A stretch of 64,000 nt of DNA from an uncultured Bacteroides sp. (GTDB lineage Bacteria > Bacteroidota > Bacteroidia > Bacteroidales > Bacteroidaceae): NCBI RefSeq assembly GCF_958445495.1, contig NZ_CAUCSQ010000017.1, positions 30,025-94,024 on the forward strand, read 5' to 3'. The position numbers were made by a program, and so were the translations under genes. Below are positions 54,429 to 63,317 of this stretch, one piece after another; position 1 is the first letter of the stretch; each line of letters begins with the position of its first letter. The notes under the pieces are model-generated. The model was not told the origin of the DNA. It did not search any database and saw nothing but the letters and a program-made list of their open reading frames with translations.

Positions 54429-55428
54429 GCTTGAGAGCTAACTTTGCTTGAAAATCCAACAACTCAAAACGCGCGGCACAGCGGGGTAAAAGGAAAGGTT
54501 CATTATTTTTCTTCATTCGTTCATTCATTGTAGTGAAAGCCAACTTATATCCCGCATCCCTGACTGCCGCAAGAGCCGTTTCACTGATATCTCCTTGTTT
54601 CAGATTTCCATTTGGAAAAGCTAGATAATCGCATTCACAGCCCAATTTCTGTTGAAGGATACGCTTACTTTCAAAAATCTGCCTGCGTGTCTCTTTCATT
54701 TGTTGAGATGAATTGCAAATGAAATGGTCCAAACAGTGAGAGCCGATAATGCAGTCATAATTCTGTTTCAATATAGAAAGCTCATCCCAATCCATCGGGG
54801 CATCAGAAGAAAATTTATCATAAAGTTCTTTCAACTCATCCTCTTCAAGGTTACTTTCCAATTGTGCAGAAATTAAATTCACCTTAGTTATATCAGAATG
54901 TTTTAAGGCCTCATTCACCTTTCTCATTACAGCAACCCTATCGAAATCCGACGTTAGATTACAATCTATGCCTAAGCACTCAATCCGGACATGAGTAGTT
55001 TGTTTATCCAATAAAATAGCCCTATTAATGAAAGTTGAGAAACGCTTACCTTCATCCAAATGCCTAACAGAAACAAACACTGTAAAAGGAAGGGATAAAG
55101 AATCCAAAATAGGAGCTGCAACTGTCAGATTATTTCTATAACCATCATCAAAAGTAATAACAACCTCCTTCCCTGTAAATCCAGATGAGACAAATCTTTC
55201 ATAATATTCGTCCATTGATATCACTTCATAATATTTTTTCAAGTATTGCATTTCCTTCTCAAACACTTCTGGCGGCAGATGTAACGACTGCACCGATGAA
55301 TCCACAATTTTATCAACACCATGATAAAACAACACCCTTGGAGTTTTATTGAGTGTACGCAACAGTCCGAGAATCCCCAAGCTAACCATAGCCCTCTTTA
55401 AAAAGATATGTCGCATGAATATATCCAT
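54418..55428 (-). CDS. Polysaccharide deacetylase (NodB-like)
   Basis: A 336-residue carbohydrate esterase 4 family protein. The NodB motifs are visible: VITFDDGYRNN (motif 1, TFDDGY with both aspartates) and GSHCLDHF (motif 2, HxxxH type), plus YLAFPNGN later. It would remove N-acetyl groups from a glycan or glycolipid. No signal peptide is evident, so it may act in the cytosol on a lipid-linked precursor. An ATG four codons in (55416) would give a better distance to the promoter at 55441. Confidence 0.85.
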   Translation of the reverse strand: MDIFMRHIFLKRAMVSLGILGLLRTLNKTPRVLFYHGVDKIVDSSVQSLHLPPEVFEKEMQYLKKYYEVISMDEYYERFVSSGFTGKEVVITFDDGYRNNLTVAAPILDSLSLPFTVFVSVRHLDEGKRFSTFINRAILLDKQTTHVRIECLGIDCNLTSDFDRVAVMRKVNEALKHSDITKVNLISAQLESNLEEDELKELYDKFSSDAPMDWDELSILKQNYDCIIGSHCLDHFICNSSQQMKETRRQIFESKRILQQKLGCECDYLAFPNGNLKQGDISETALAAVRDAGYKLAFTTMNERMKKNNEPFLLPRCAARFELLDFQAKLALKPSW

Positions 55429-55440
55429 TATTTAATTAAG

Positions 55441-55471
55441 CAAAGCTATATAAAGTTTTTAAAAGAAGCAA
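55441..55471 (-). promoter_or_regulatory. Promoter of the deacetylase gene
   Basis: On the minus strand TTG (55471-55469), 20 bases, then TAGCTTTG (55448-55441). It is only 12 bases from the first ATG, so a very short leader or the second ATG (55416) is implied. Confidence 0.6.
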
Positions 55472-55491
55472 TTAATAGCCGAGAAAAGTAT

Positions 55492-55499
55492 TATCTTTG
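55492..55499 (+). promoter_or_regulatory. Promoter -7 box for the tviC-like operon
   Basis: TATCTTTG, exact TAnnTTTG, 25 bases before the ATG at 55525. No clear -33 box. It excludes the longer in-frame start at 55408. Confidence 0.6.
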
Positions 55500-55524
55500 T
55501 CCGGAATTAGAATATTCAGAAATA

Positions 55525-56502
55525 ATGGAAAAAGATTCAACTATCTTAGTAACAGGAGGAGCAGGATTCATTGGTTCCAATTTATGTGAACATCTCCTTA
55601 ATAAGGGATACCAAGTGGTATGTTTAGATAATTTTGCTACAGGAAAGCCCGAAAACATACAACAACATTTCAATAACCCAGCTTTTAAACTAATAGTAGG
55701 TGACATACGTAATCTTGAAGATTGCCGTAAAGCTGTAGAAAAAGCAGACTACGTACTACACGAAGCAGCATTGGGTTCCGTTCCCCGCTCAATAAAAGAT
55801 CCGATTACGACTAATGAAGTCAATATCGGAGGGTTTCTGAATATGTTGATTGCCGCTAGAGACGCTAAAGTAAAACGATTTATTTATGCAGCCAGTTCCT
55901 CCACTTACGGAGATTCCCAATCACTTCCCAAAATGGAAGATGTAATAGGGAAACCGTTATCGCCTTACGCTATAACTAAATACGTCAATGAATTATATGC
56001 TGACGTATTTTCCAAAACATACGGAATCGAATGTATCGGACTACGTTATTTTAATGTATTCGGACGCCGTCAGGATCCCAACGGAGCCTATGCTGCTGTC
56101 ATCCCTCTCTTCGTTAAATTGTTGATGAAACATGAATCTCCTGTAATCAACGGAAACGGGGAGTATTCCAGAGATTTTACTTATATCGAGAATGTCATTC
56201 AAATGAACATGTTAGCATTGTCTACCAATAACCTTGAGGCTGTTAACACTGTATACAATACAGCTTTTGGAGAACGAACCACCCTCAATCAACTGGTAGA
56301 TTACTTAAAAGAATTCCTAAGTGTTTATGACCACGATATCGCATCGGTCGAAATCAAGCATGGTCCCAATAGAATTGGAGACATTCCCCATTCTCTTGCC
56401 TGCATTGACAAAGCCCGGAAATTACTAGGTTACATACCTCAATATAGTATGAGAGAAGGACTGAAAGAAGCGGTAAAATGGTATTGGACAAACCTAAAAT
56501 AA
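55525..56502 (+). CDS. UDP-GlcNAc/GalNAc(-uronate) 4-epimerase, WbpP/TviC-like
   Basis: A 325-residue extended SDR epimerase: TGGAGFIGSNLCEHLL, HEAALGSVPRSI (the WbpP/TviC-type segment), AASSSTYGD with catalytic S, and SPYAITKYVNE (YxxxK). RYFNVFGRRQDPNGAYAAVIP is also characteristic. It interconverts the gluco and galacto forms of UDP-N-acetylhexosamine or its uronate. It is followed after 5 bases by a matching dehydrogenase gene, as in Vi antigen synthesis (tviB/tviC). The start is chosen by the promoter and by family alignment. Confidence 0.88.
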   Translation: MEKDSTILVTGGAGFIGSNLCEHLLNKGYQVVCLDNFATGKPENIQQHFNNPAFKLIVGDIRNLEDCRKAVEKADYVLHEAALGSVPRSIKDPITTNEVNIGGFLNMLIAARDAKVKRFIYAASSSTYGDSQSLPKMEDVIGKPLSPYAITKYVNELYADVFSKTYGIECIGLRYFNVFGRRQDPNGAYAAVIPLFVKLLMKHESPVINGNGEYSRDFTYIENVIQMNMLALSTNNLEAVNTVYNTAFGERTTLNQLVDYLKEFLSVYDHDIASVEIKHGPNRIGDIPHSLACIDKARKLLGYIPQYSMREGLKEAVKWYWTNLK

Positions 56503-56507
56503 AGAGT

Positions 56508-57797
56508 ATGGGAAACATAAAAATAGGCATCATCGGATTAGGTTATGTGGGATTACCATTGGCACGGCTGTTTGCGACGAAGTATCCAGTTGTAGGTTTT
56601 GACGCCCAAAAAGCAAGAGTTGAAGAACTTATGAAAGGACATGATTCGACTCTGGAGGTTGATGACCAAACCTTGTGCTCTGTATTAAAGAAAAAGATAC
56701 CCTCCGAAAAGGAAACCGGATTATATTGCTCAGACAAAGCGGAAGACTTGAAAGGTTGCAATTATTACATTATTTGTGTTCCAACTCCTGTAGACAGACA
56801 TCACAGTCCCGATTTATTACCCTTATATAAAGCAAGTGAAACTGTAGCTACAGTGATTAACAAAGGAGATATCGTTATTTATGAATCTACTGTTTATCCT
56901 GGAGTAACTGAAGAAGAATGTATACCTGTAATTGAGAAAATCTCCGGGTTCACATTCAACGTTGACTTCTTTGCCGGATATTCTCCAGAACGTATCAACC
57001 CCGGAGATAAACAACACACTGTAGAAAAAATAAAAAAAGTCACTTCCGGTTCTACTCCTGAAGTAGGAAAAAAAATCGATAATCTTTATAGTTCCGTAAT
57101 CACCGCAGGTACCCATCTGGCTTCAAGTATCAAAGTGGCGGAGGCTGCCAAAGTTATTGAAAACTCCCAAAGAGATATCAATATTGCATTTGTCAATGAA
57201 TTATCTAAAATATTTAACTTAATTGGCATCGACACACAAGAAGTACTGGAAGCCGCTGCCACCAAATGGAACTTTCTACCTTTTAAACCCGGTTTGGTTG
57301 GTGGGCACTGTATCGGTGTAGACCCCTATTATCTTGCCCAAAAAGCACAAGATTACGGATATCATCCAGAAGTCATACTTGCCGGACGAAGAATGAATGA
57401 CAGTATGGGTGAATATATCGCTAATCAAGTAGTAAAATGTTTGATAAAAAAAGGGAATTACATAAAAGGGGCCCAAATTCTAATCCTAGGATATACATTT
57501 AAGGAAAATTGTCCTGACGTACGTAATACGAAAGTTTATGATATTGTAAAAGCACTGGAAGACTACGATACCCAGATTACAATATATGATTGTTGGGCTA
57601 AACCGGTTGAAGTGAAACGAGAATACAATCTGGAACTGACAAATGTTCTCCCTGTCAAGAAGTTTGATGCAATAGTTCTCGCTGTAGCACACAAAGAATT
57701 CTTGCAACTCAATATCAAAAACATGATAAAAGAAAACGGAATCATCTATGATGTAAAAGGTTTGCTCAATAGTGACATAGTAGACGGACGTTTATAA
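56508..57797 (+). CDS. UDP-N-acetylhexosamine 6-dehydrogenase, TviB/WbpO-like
   Basis: A 429-residue NAD-dependent enzyme that oxidises the C6 alcohol of a UDP-HexNAc to the uronate. The N-terminal GIIGLGYVGLPLARLF cofactor motif, VPTPVD, ESTVYPGVTEE, the central AKVIENSQRDINIAFVNE, the catalytic cysteine in GLVGGHCIGVDPYYLA, and LGYTFKENCPDVRN are the UDP-glucose/UDP-HexNAc dehydrogenase marks. Together with the neighbouring epimerase it should yield UDP-GalNAc-uronate. The start at 56508 (MGNIKIGII) is 5 bases after the epimerase stop. The operon continues with a sugar kinase. Confidence 0.92.
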   Translation: MGNIKIGIIGLGYVGLPLARLFATKYPVVGFDAQKARVEELMKGHDSTLEVDDQTLCSVLKKKIPSEKETGLYCSDKAEDLKGCNYYIICVPTPVDRHHSPDLLPLYKASETVATVINKGDIVIYESTVYPGVTEEECIPVIEKISGFTFNVDFFAGYSPERINPGDKQHTVEKIKKVTSGSTPEVGKKIDNLYSSVITAGTHLASSIKVAEAAKVIENSQRDINIAFVNELSKIFNLIGIDTQEVLEAAATKWNFLPFKPGLVGGHCIGVDPYYLAQKAQDYGYHPEVILAGRRMNDSMGEYIANQVVKCLIKKGNYIKGAQILILGYTFKENCPDVRNTKVYDIVKALEDYDTQITIYDCWAKPVEVKREYNLELTNVLPVKKFDAIVLAVAHKEFLQLNIKNMIKENGIIYDVKGLLNSDIVDGRL

Positions 57798-57803
57798 ATA
57801 TTT

Positions 57804-58574
57804 ATGACTGACTACCAAATTAATCCTAAATATAGAAACTTAAAAGAGTGCATTCTTTCCATACCGGAACGTTTCGACAAAGAAGGAGAAATAATATATA
57901 AGGGGAGAAACACACTTAAAATAATTGTATGTGGTGGTATACGCATGTGTGTTAAAGCATTTAAAATACCTCATTTCATAAACAAAATAGCTTATGCCTA
58001 TTTGCGGAAGTCTAAGGCAGAACGTTCTTTCATATATGCTACTCGTTTTCATCAGCTAGGAATCAACACACCTGAACCGATAGCATTCATTCTGTACCAA
58101 GACAATTTCGGATTGACAAAAAGTTATTATATTTGTCGTCAATTGGATTATGACTTTACTTTCAGAGGAATTATTAACCTCCCCCCTATGGAACAAGAAA
58201 CTGTACTCCGGGAATTCGTTCGGTTCACTTATAATTTTCATCAAAAAGGAGTATACTTTATCGACCATTCTCCAGGGAACACTTTGATACGTAAGGAAAA
58301 CGATGGAACCTTCAGCTTTTACTTAGTCGATTTAAACCGAACTCAATTTACTAAAGTATCCGCCCCCAAAGGACTAAAGAATCTATCCAACCTCGAAGCT
58401 TCCCACAATATGTTGCATATTATGGGAGAAGAATATGCCCTTCTAACCCATAGTGATGCAAAATCCACCATCCAAAAACTAATTCAACTAACCGAAACAC
58501 ATAACAAAATAACTGAAAGAAAAAGTTTTATTCGAAACACCCGAAGAAAAATTAAACATTTACTGACTCCATAA
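57804..58574 (+). CDS. LPS core kinase, WaaP/KdkA-like
   Basis: A 256-residue protein-kinase-fold enzyme of the Kdo/WaaP family: VCVKAFKIP with the ATP lysine, the KAERSF helix glutamate region, the catalytic loop YFIDHSPGNTLI (D and N), and the metal-binding YLVDLNRTQF in place of DFG. Such enzymes phosphorylate Kdo or heptose in the LPS inner core on the cytoplasmic side. It is the third gene of the tviC/tviB operon (6-base gap), and its end overlaps the convergent GT4 gene by 23 bases. Confidence 0.82.
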   Translation: MTDYQINPKYRNLKECILSIPERFDKEGEIIYKGRNTLKIIVCGGIRMCVKAFKIPHFINKIAYAYLRKSKAERSFIYATRFHQLGINTPEPIAFILYQDNFGLTKSYYICRQLDYDFTFRGIINLPPMEQETVLREFVRFTYNFHQKGVYFIDHSPGNTLIRKENDGTFSFYLVDLNRTQFTKVSAPKGLKNLSNLEASHNMLHIMGEEYALLTHSDAKSTIQKLIQLTETHNKITERKSFIRNTRRKIKHLLTP

Positions 58575-59535
58575 GATATCGTTCTATATTTCGTGCCAGT
58601 ACATTCCAATCAAAGTTCTCTACATTCTTACGTGCAGCCTTTCCAAGCCGCGCTCTTAGCTCTTCATCCTCGAACAGAGTTCTCAATTTACGGCGTATCA
58701 TAAAAGAATACCTCCAAGTATTCAAACCAGTCACCCCATCTATCAATAGGTCACGTGTACCAGCTTTTGTAGCGATTACAGGAAGAGCACATGCCATTGC
58801 TTCCGCTACAGTATTGGACCAACCTGCATGTCCTTCGGCCGCAACAAAAACATCCGCCCGGTTAAAAAGTTCCGAATTCTTATCAAAAGGGTGATTCTGA
58901 ATAAAGTCAAAAGGCACACAAGTTGAAAAATTGTCTATCATTTTTTGTGCTTTCTCACTTATTGCCGTATCAAATAAAAGCAACTTTATATTATATCCTT
59001 TCTTGTATAATTTTTCACACGCCCTAACTACATACTTTGTACCTTTCACCTTTTCTGCCAAACGCCCGTAAGCCATCACACAGAAAGGTCGCCCCTGAAC
59101 CAAATAATCCGTTTTTACCTGATAATTGGAAACATTTACCCCTCCAAGAGCCTTAAAAGGTTCAATTCCATATTTTTTCTTATCATATAAATAGATATTT
59201 GTGGAACAAGCAAAAATCTCAATATCAGGATATTTGAAGGCTTTACGGATTTTTTCAGTTATCCGTACGTGATACAAAATTTTCCTCTTTGTATTAGCTG
59301 TGACTAACTGTTCCAGAAACTTCACTTCCGTTGTAAACAGTGCATCAAGGTTATCCGTTTTCAGTTTATCAAAAGTCTTTGTTTCTCCTTTAAAGTCAAA
59401 CCAGACTGGCGTTTTTCCTTCTACCGTATACACAGTAAAAGTATGTCCCAGCTCTATAAAAATATTTCCTAACTCCAAAAAACGCTTTACTCCGCCATAA
59501 AGCTTAGTATGAGGTAATATAACTCCTAAATGCAT
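58552..59535 (-). CDS. Glycosyltransferase family 4
   Basis: A 327-residue GT-B enzyme: N-terminal GVILPHTKLYGGVKRFLELG (substrate loop), KILYHVRITEKI, then VMAYGRLAEKVKGTKYVV and the donor site DVFVAAEGHAGWSNTVAEAMACALPVIAT (EX7E). The C-terminal WRYSFMIRRKLRTLFED fits the family. The sugar is not known. It lies 1 base after the GT2 gene on the minus strand, in one transcript with the GT9 and DUF4254 genes. Confidence 0.88.
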   Translation of the reverse strand: MHLGVILPHTKLYGGVKRFLELGNIFIELGHTFTVYTVEGKTPVWFDFKGETKTFDKLKTDNLDALFTTEVKFLEQLVTANTKRKILYHVRITEKIRKAFKYPDIEIFACSTNIYLYDKKKYGIEPFKALGGVNVSNYQVKTDYLVQGRPFCVMAYGRLAEKVKGTKYVVRACEKLYKKGYNIKLLLFDTAISEKAQKMIDNFSTCVPFDFIQNHPFDKNSELFNRADVFVAAEGHAGWSNTVAEAMACALPVIATKAGTRDLLIDGVTGLNTWRYSFMIRRKLRTLFEDEELRARLGKAARKNVENFDWNVLARNIERYLMESVNV

Positions 59536-59536
59536 A

Positions 59537-60463
59537 TTATTTTAATTTATTTTCCCATAAATTCTTCGAATGTAGGTTCTTCTTAAACGAACATAAAATT
59601 TTTTTCAATCGACTACGGATAATATCTTTGTTTAAAGTCAGATTATCTATCCTTTCTATCGAATTCATATCAAAACACTCTCCTCTCTTCAAAATATTCC
59701 GCATAAAAGAAGCAGAAGTAATACCCCATTTCAATAAAAACTGCGTACTGCCATCATTCTTCTTTACCCGTCCTGTTGAACGAGCTTCAAAATGATAGAC
59801 ACGGCTAGCGGAGATTCCCTTAAACAACCGTATTCCTGCCATCCATAATTTTGCTGAGAAATCCGGATCACTGTACATACCCGGTGAAAATTCAATACTG
59901 TATCCGCCTACTAAATCCCAGATATCACGATGTACAACATTAGGCGGCCAAGTAGAACCGAACCAGTCTGAATGAGGTAACAAATGATATTTGTCCAGAA
60001 GTTCTTCTTCATTGAACGTATCCACACTCTCACCAAAATTGGCAGGTGCTATAACACTCTTACAAAAAAACGGACGAGGTTGGATTAAAGTAGCAGATAA
60101 AAAGAATTTATTATCCGGTAAAGAGCGGATTTCATTCCATAATGCACTATCCCAACCAGGACAAACATACATATCATCATTCATATACAATATATAATCT
60201 GTTTTCACCAGAGGGCGCAATCCGTTTAATGCCCAACAAACCCCTATATTATCCTCACTATAAGTATATTCATACTCTTTTTGTTGTCTCAACCATTCTA
60301 GCGTACCATCTCTTCCTTCATTAACATGAATTAAAATCTGATGCTTATATGCCGAATTCTTTTTTATGCTAGCAAGGCACAATTTAAGATAATCCAAATT
60401 ATTCCATGTTGGAATAAGAATCGAAAATATTCTTTCGTTTTTTCCTAATGAATCCTTCTGCAT
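59537..60463 (-). CDS. Glycosyltransferase family 2
   Basis: A 308-residue GT-A enzyme: SILIPTWNNLDYLKLCLASI, ILIHVNEGRDGTLEWL, and the DxD-type metal site LYMNDDMYVCPGWD, followed by FGSTWPPNVVHRDIW and SDPDFSAKLWMAG. The in-frame start at 60499 is a TTG; the ATG at 60463 (MQKDSLGKNERIF) is preferred and leaves 16 bases after the GT9 stop. It is AT-rich, unlike the GT9 gene just upstream, so the right edge of the variable locus lies here. Confidence 0.87.
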   Translation of the reverse strand: MQKDSLGKNERIFSILIPTWNNLDYLKLCLASIKKNSAYKHQILIHVNEGRDGTLEWLRQQKEYEYTYSEDNIGVCWALNGLRPLVKTDYILYMNDDMYVCPGWDSALWNEIRSLPDNKFFLSATLIQPRPFFCKSVIAPANFGESVDTFNEEELLDKYHLLPHSDWFGSTWPPNVVHRDIWDLVGGYSIEFSPGMYSDPDFSAKLWMAGIRLFKGISASRVYHFEARSTGRVKKNDGSTQFLLKWGITSASFMRNILKRGECFDMNSIERIDNLTLNKDIIRSRLKKILCSFKKNLHSKNLWENKLK

Positions 60464-60479
60464 ATTTACATTTTTATTG

Positions 60480-61511
60480 TTACACAATAGTTCCTTCAAC
60501 CTTCTCTATCACCTGTTCAGGACTTATACCGCACAAACATGCATAATCCCCCCGCCAACACGGCTTCTGTCCATACACTGAACAAGGGCGGCACGGCAAA
60601 TCGAGTTGTACCGTATTGACCGGCAACTGTTTCCAGCCCATAAAACCTGCATAAGGATGCGTTGCCCCCCAAACAGAAACAACCGGGATATTCACTAAAG
60701 ACGCCAGATGCATATTGGCCGAATCCATAGACAACATTACGTCCAGATGGCTCATCAGATTCAATTCCGTACGCATATTCAGTTTGCCAATCATCGAAAC
60801 AACCGAAGGGTATTTGGCAATCCAGGCATCAAAGATTTCTTGTTCTTTTTTCCCGCCTCCGAACAAAAAAACCTTTACCGACGGGTCGGCGGCAAAATGG
60901 GCGACCACCCGTTCCTGCAACTCCAACGGATAAATTTTACCGGCATGCTTGGCAAAAGGAGCGATACCAATCCATTTCCGATTCTCTTTCGGACCGGTAA
61001 CAGGTTCTATTTCCGCAAAGTTTCCCTTTCCTTCCCCATATATAGAAGAGAAATTCAGCAAAACCGGGAAACCTAACTTCTCCAAAACATCCGCATAGCG
61101 ACGAAAAGAACTCTTCTGGCTCTCCATCACTTTATGCTGACGGCGAACCAACTTCTTCTTACCCGCTCTTCCCTTACAAATGGAAGCGACTGAAATGTTT
61201 GCAAGACGAAACCGCAAACACAGATATCTTGCACGAAGTACATGATGGAAATCCGCGACACAATCAAAATGCATTCTCCTCAGCTCCGAGTAGAGATGAT
61301 TCAACCCCCATAAGCCTTTGTGCTTACCGGTCAAGTCTGCTCCGATAAAACTTACATTACCGGGTAACTCCTGGAAAAGAGGCTGCCACACAGCACGGCT
61401 CAACACGGTTATCTCGTGTTGAGGGTATTGTACGGCAAATGAATAAATGACCGGTATTGTCATTGCGACATCGCCAAGAGCCGAAAAACGGATAATAAGA
61501 ATACGCGCCAT
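60480..61511 (-). CDS. Glycosyltransferase family 9 (heptosyltransferase-like)
   Basis: A 343-residue GT-B enzyme: ARILIIRFSALGDVAMTIPVIYSF at the N-terminus with the catalytic-site D of ADLTG nearby, then IGIAPFAKHAGKIYPLE, FLFGGGKKE and the C-terminal MDSANMHLASLVNIPVVSVWGATHPYAG, the ADP-heptose-site block of the family. It is expected to act on the LPS inner core. Its base composition matches the core genome, in contrast to the neighbour at 59537. It is between DUF4254 (3-base gap) and the GT2 gene. Confidence 0.92.
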   Translation of the reverse strand: MARILIIRFSALGDVAMTIPVIYSFAVQYPQHEITVLSRAVWQPLFQELPGNVSFIGADLTGKHKGLWGLNHLYSELRRMHFDCVADFHHVLRARYLCLRFRLANISVASICKGRAGKKKLVRRQHKVMESQKSSFRRYADVLEKLGFPVLLNFSSIYGEGKGNFAEIEPVTGPKENRKWIGIAPFAKHAGKIYPLELQERVVAHFAADPSVKVFLFGGGKKEQEIFDAWIAKYPSVVSMIGKLNMRTELNLMSHLDVMLSMDSANMHLASLVNIPVVSVWGATHPYAGFMGWKQLPVNTVQLDLPCRPCSVYGQKPCWRGDYACLCGISPEQVIEKVEGTIV

Positions 61512-61514
61512 TCG

Positions 61515-62120
61515 TCATTTCTTAGCATACAACACCGGATTCAATGCCGGGTCGTTATACATCTTCATCTGTTTATAGACTTTCATATATTTTCTTCCGG
61601 CTTCAATATCAGCCAATAACTGATCAATAGCCGCAGAAAGGTCTTTCCGCTGTTCCAACAGGATATCCAGCTTGTTCTGACATTGCACCCGATGTTCTTC
61701 CGTAGTATCCGTACGTTCCACCTCCTGCTGCATGTGATAAATTTTCAAAGCGAGAATGGAAAGACGATCGACAGCCCATGCCGGACTCTCCGTATTGATT
61801 GTCGCATCCGGAAGTAATTTTACGCCTTTATATTTGTCAAGGAAGTAACTGTCAATCAATTCCACCAAATCCGTACGGTCTTGATTGGACTTATCAATTC
61901 TTCTTTTCAAAGCCAATGCTTCCACAGGGTCAATCTGAGGGTCGCGAATAATATCTTCGAAATGCCATTGAACGGCGTCAATCCAATTCTTCAGGTATAA
62001 ATAATACTCTATTGATTTTAACTCGTAAGGATTGTTCATCGGCGCATCCACACTGTCCGTTACGTGATAATCTATCGTAGACTTCTCAAAAATATCGTTG
62101 CAAAGGTTACTAAATGTCAT
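61515..62120 (-). CDS. DUF4254 domain protein
   Basis: A 201-residue, largely helical soluble protein: ELKSIEYYLYLKNWIDAVQWHFEDIIRDP at the N-terminal third, long charged helices (TEEHRVQCQNKLDILLEQRKD) and a tyrosine-rich end. It corresponds to the DUF4254 family, whose function is unknown. In Bacteroidetes the family is commonly next to a GT9 heptosyltransferase-like gene, as here (3-base gap), so a role linked to LPS core synthesis is plausible. It is the first gene of the operon, with its own promoter. Confidence 0.85.
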   Translation of the reverse strand: MTFSNLCNDIFEKSTIDYHVTDSVDAPMNNPYELKSIEYYLYLKNWIDAVQWHFEDIIRDPQIDPVEALALKRRIDKSNQDRTDLVELIDSYFLDKYKGVKLLPDATINTESPAWAVDRLSILALKIYHMQQEVERTDTTEEHRVQCQNKLDILLEQRKDLSAAIDQLLADIEAGRKYMKVYKQMKMYNDPALNPVLYAKK

Positions 62121-62149
62121 AATCTTAACTAAATAGATATATAATAGGG

Positions 62150-62180
62150 CAAAGCTATGTAATATTTTTCAGACAAGCAA
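62150..62180 (-). promoter_or_regulatory. Promoter of the DUF4254-GT9 operon
   Basis: On the minus strand TTG (62180-62178), 20 bases, then TAGCTTTG (62157-62150), matching the consensus. It is 29 bases before the ATG at 62120. Confidence 0.7.
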
Positions 62181-62203
62181 CCGTTTCTTACTTTTTTATT
62201 TCC

Positions 62204-62211
62204 TACCTTTG
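62204..62211 (+). promoter_or_regulatory. Promoter -7 box for pdxB
   Basis: TACCTTTG, exact TAnnTTTG, 22 bases before the ATG at 62234. GTTTC near 62183-62187 may serve as a weak -33 element. Confidence 0.6.
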
Positions 62212-62233
62212 TAGATATAAAAGAGAATTGTAC

Positions 62234-63274
62234 ATGAAAATTGTTATCGACAACAAGATACCTTATATAAAAGAAGCGGCAGACAAAATCGCCGATGAAA
62301 CCGTCTACGTTTCCGGTAAAGATTTCACGCCGGAATTAGTGCGGGACGCGGATGCGCTTATCATCCGGACACGGACCCGTTGCAACCGGGAACTGCTGGA
62401 AGGCAGCCGGGTAAAATTCATAGCGACAGCCACTATCGGCTTCGACCACATCGACACCGCATACTGCGAAAAAGCCGGAATTGAATGGACCAACGCTCCG
62501 GGCTGCAATTCATCCTCCGTGGCCCAATATGTACAATCCTCGCTCTTAGTCTGGAAATCCGTAAGAAACAGGAGACTGGACGGGCTGACTATCGGAATCG
62601 TAGGAGCAGGAAATGTAGGGAGCAAAGTAGCCAAAGTAGTCGGGAATTTCGGAATGCGCATTCTACTCAATGATTTGCCGCGGGAAGAAAAAGAAGGAAG
62701 CCAAACTTTCACCTCCCTGCAAAAATTAGCGGAAGAATGTGATGTCATTACGTTCCATGTACCTTTATATAAGGAAGGGAGATACAAGACATTCCATCTG
62801 GCGGATGAAACGTTTTTCCGGTCATTGAAACGGAAACCGGTCATCATCAATACTTCGCGGGGGGAAGTCATCGACACATGCGCCCTGTTAGATGCATTGA
62901 ACGACGGAAGCGTAACAGATGCCATTATCGACGTGTGGGAACATGAGCCGGATATCAACCGCGAATTACTTGCCAAAGCTTTTATCAGTACTCCGCATAT
63001 CGCCGGATATTCCGCCGACGGGAAAGTAAATGCGACACGCATGTCATTGGATGCGGTCTGCAGATTTTTCCAGATAAAAGGCGACTATGAGATTAACGCC
63101 CCTGCACCGGCCTCCCCCGTTATCCATGCAAAGAACTACGAAGAAGCATTGCTCCGGATATACAACCCGGCAGAAGACAGCAACCGGTTAAAACAACAAC
63201 CCGGATTATTCGAGTCTCTGCGTGGGAATTACCCTTTGCGAAGGGAAGAAAAAGCATACACAATCGAATTGTAA
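62234..63274 (+). CDS. pdxB: 4-phosphoerythronate dehydrogenase
   Basis: An NAD-dependent enzyme of DXP-independent pyridoxal-phosphate synthesis (4-phosphoerythronate to 3-hydroxy-2-oxo-4-phosphobutanoate). The 346-residue D-2-hydroxyacid dehydrogenase fold has TATIGFDHID, NAPGCNSSSVAQYV (typical of PdxB), the cofactor motif GIVGAGNVGSKVAKV, the INTSRGEVID arginine, and the catalytic E and H in DVWEHEP and STPHIAGYS, plus the PdxB dimerisation domain at the C-terminus. An upstream TTG at 62228 would add two residues; the ATG at 62234 is preferred. Confidence 0.94.
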   Translation: MKIVIDNKIPYIKEAADKIADETVYVSGKDFTPELVRDADALIIRTRTRCNRELLEGSRVKFIATATIGFDHIDTAYCEKAGIEWTNAPGCNSSSVAQYVQSSLLVWKSVRNRRLDGLTIGIVGAGNVGSKVAKVVGNFGMRILLNDLPREEKEGSQTFTSLQKLAEECDVITFHVPLYKEGRYKTFHLADETFFRSLKRKPVIINTSRGEVIDTCALLDALNDGSVTDAIIDVWEHEPDINRELLAKAFISTPHIAGYSADGKVNATRMSLDAVCRFFQIKGDYEINAPAPASPVIHAKNYEEALLRIYNPAEDSNRLKQQPGLFESLRGNYPLRREEKAYTIEL

Positions 63275-63282
63275 GTGGGACG

Positions 63283-63297
63283 AAAGTTTCCAACTTT
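63283..63297. other. Short hairpin in the pdxB-purN convergent gap
   Basis: aaagtt-tcc-aacttt is a perfect 6-bp inverted repeat in the 43-base gap. It may contribute to transcription ending for either gene, but no long T-tract follows. Confidence 0.3.
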
Positions 63298-63317
63298 AAC
63301 CGCCGGCAACAAAAATA

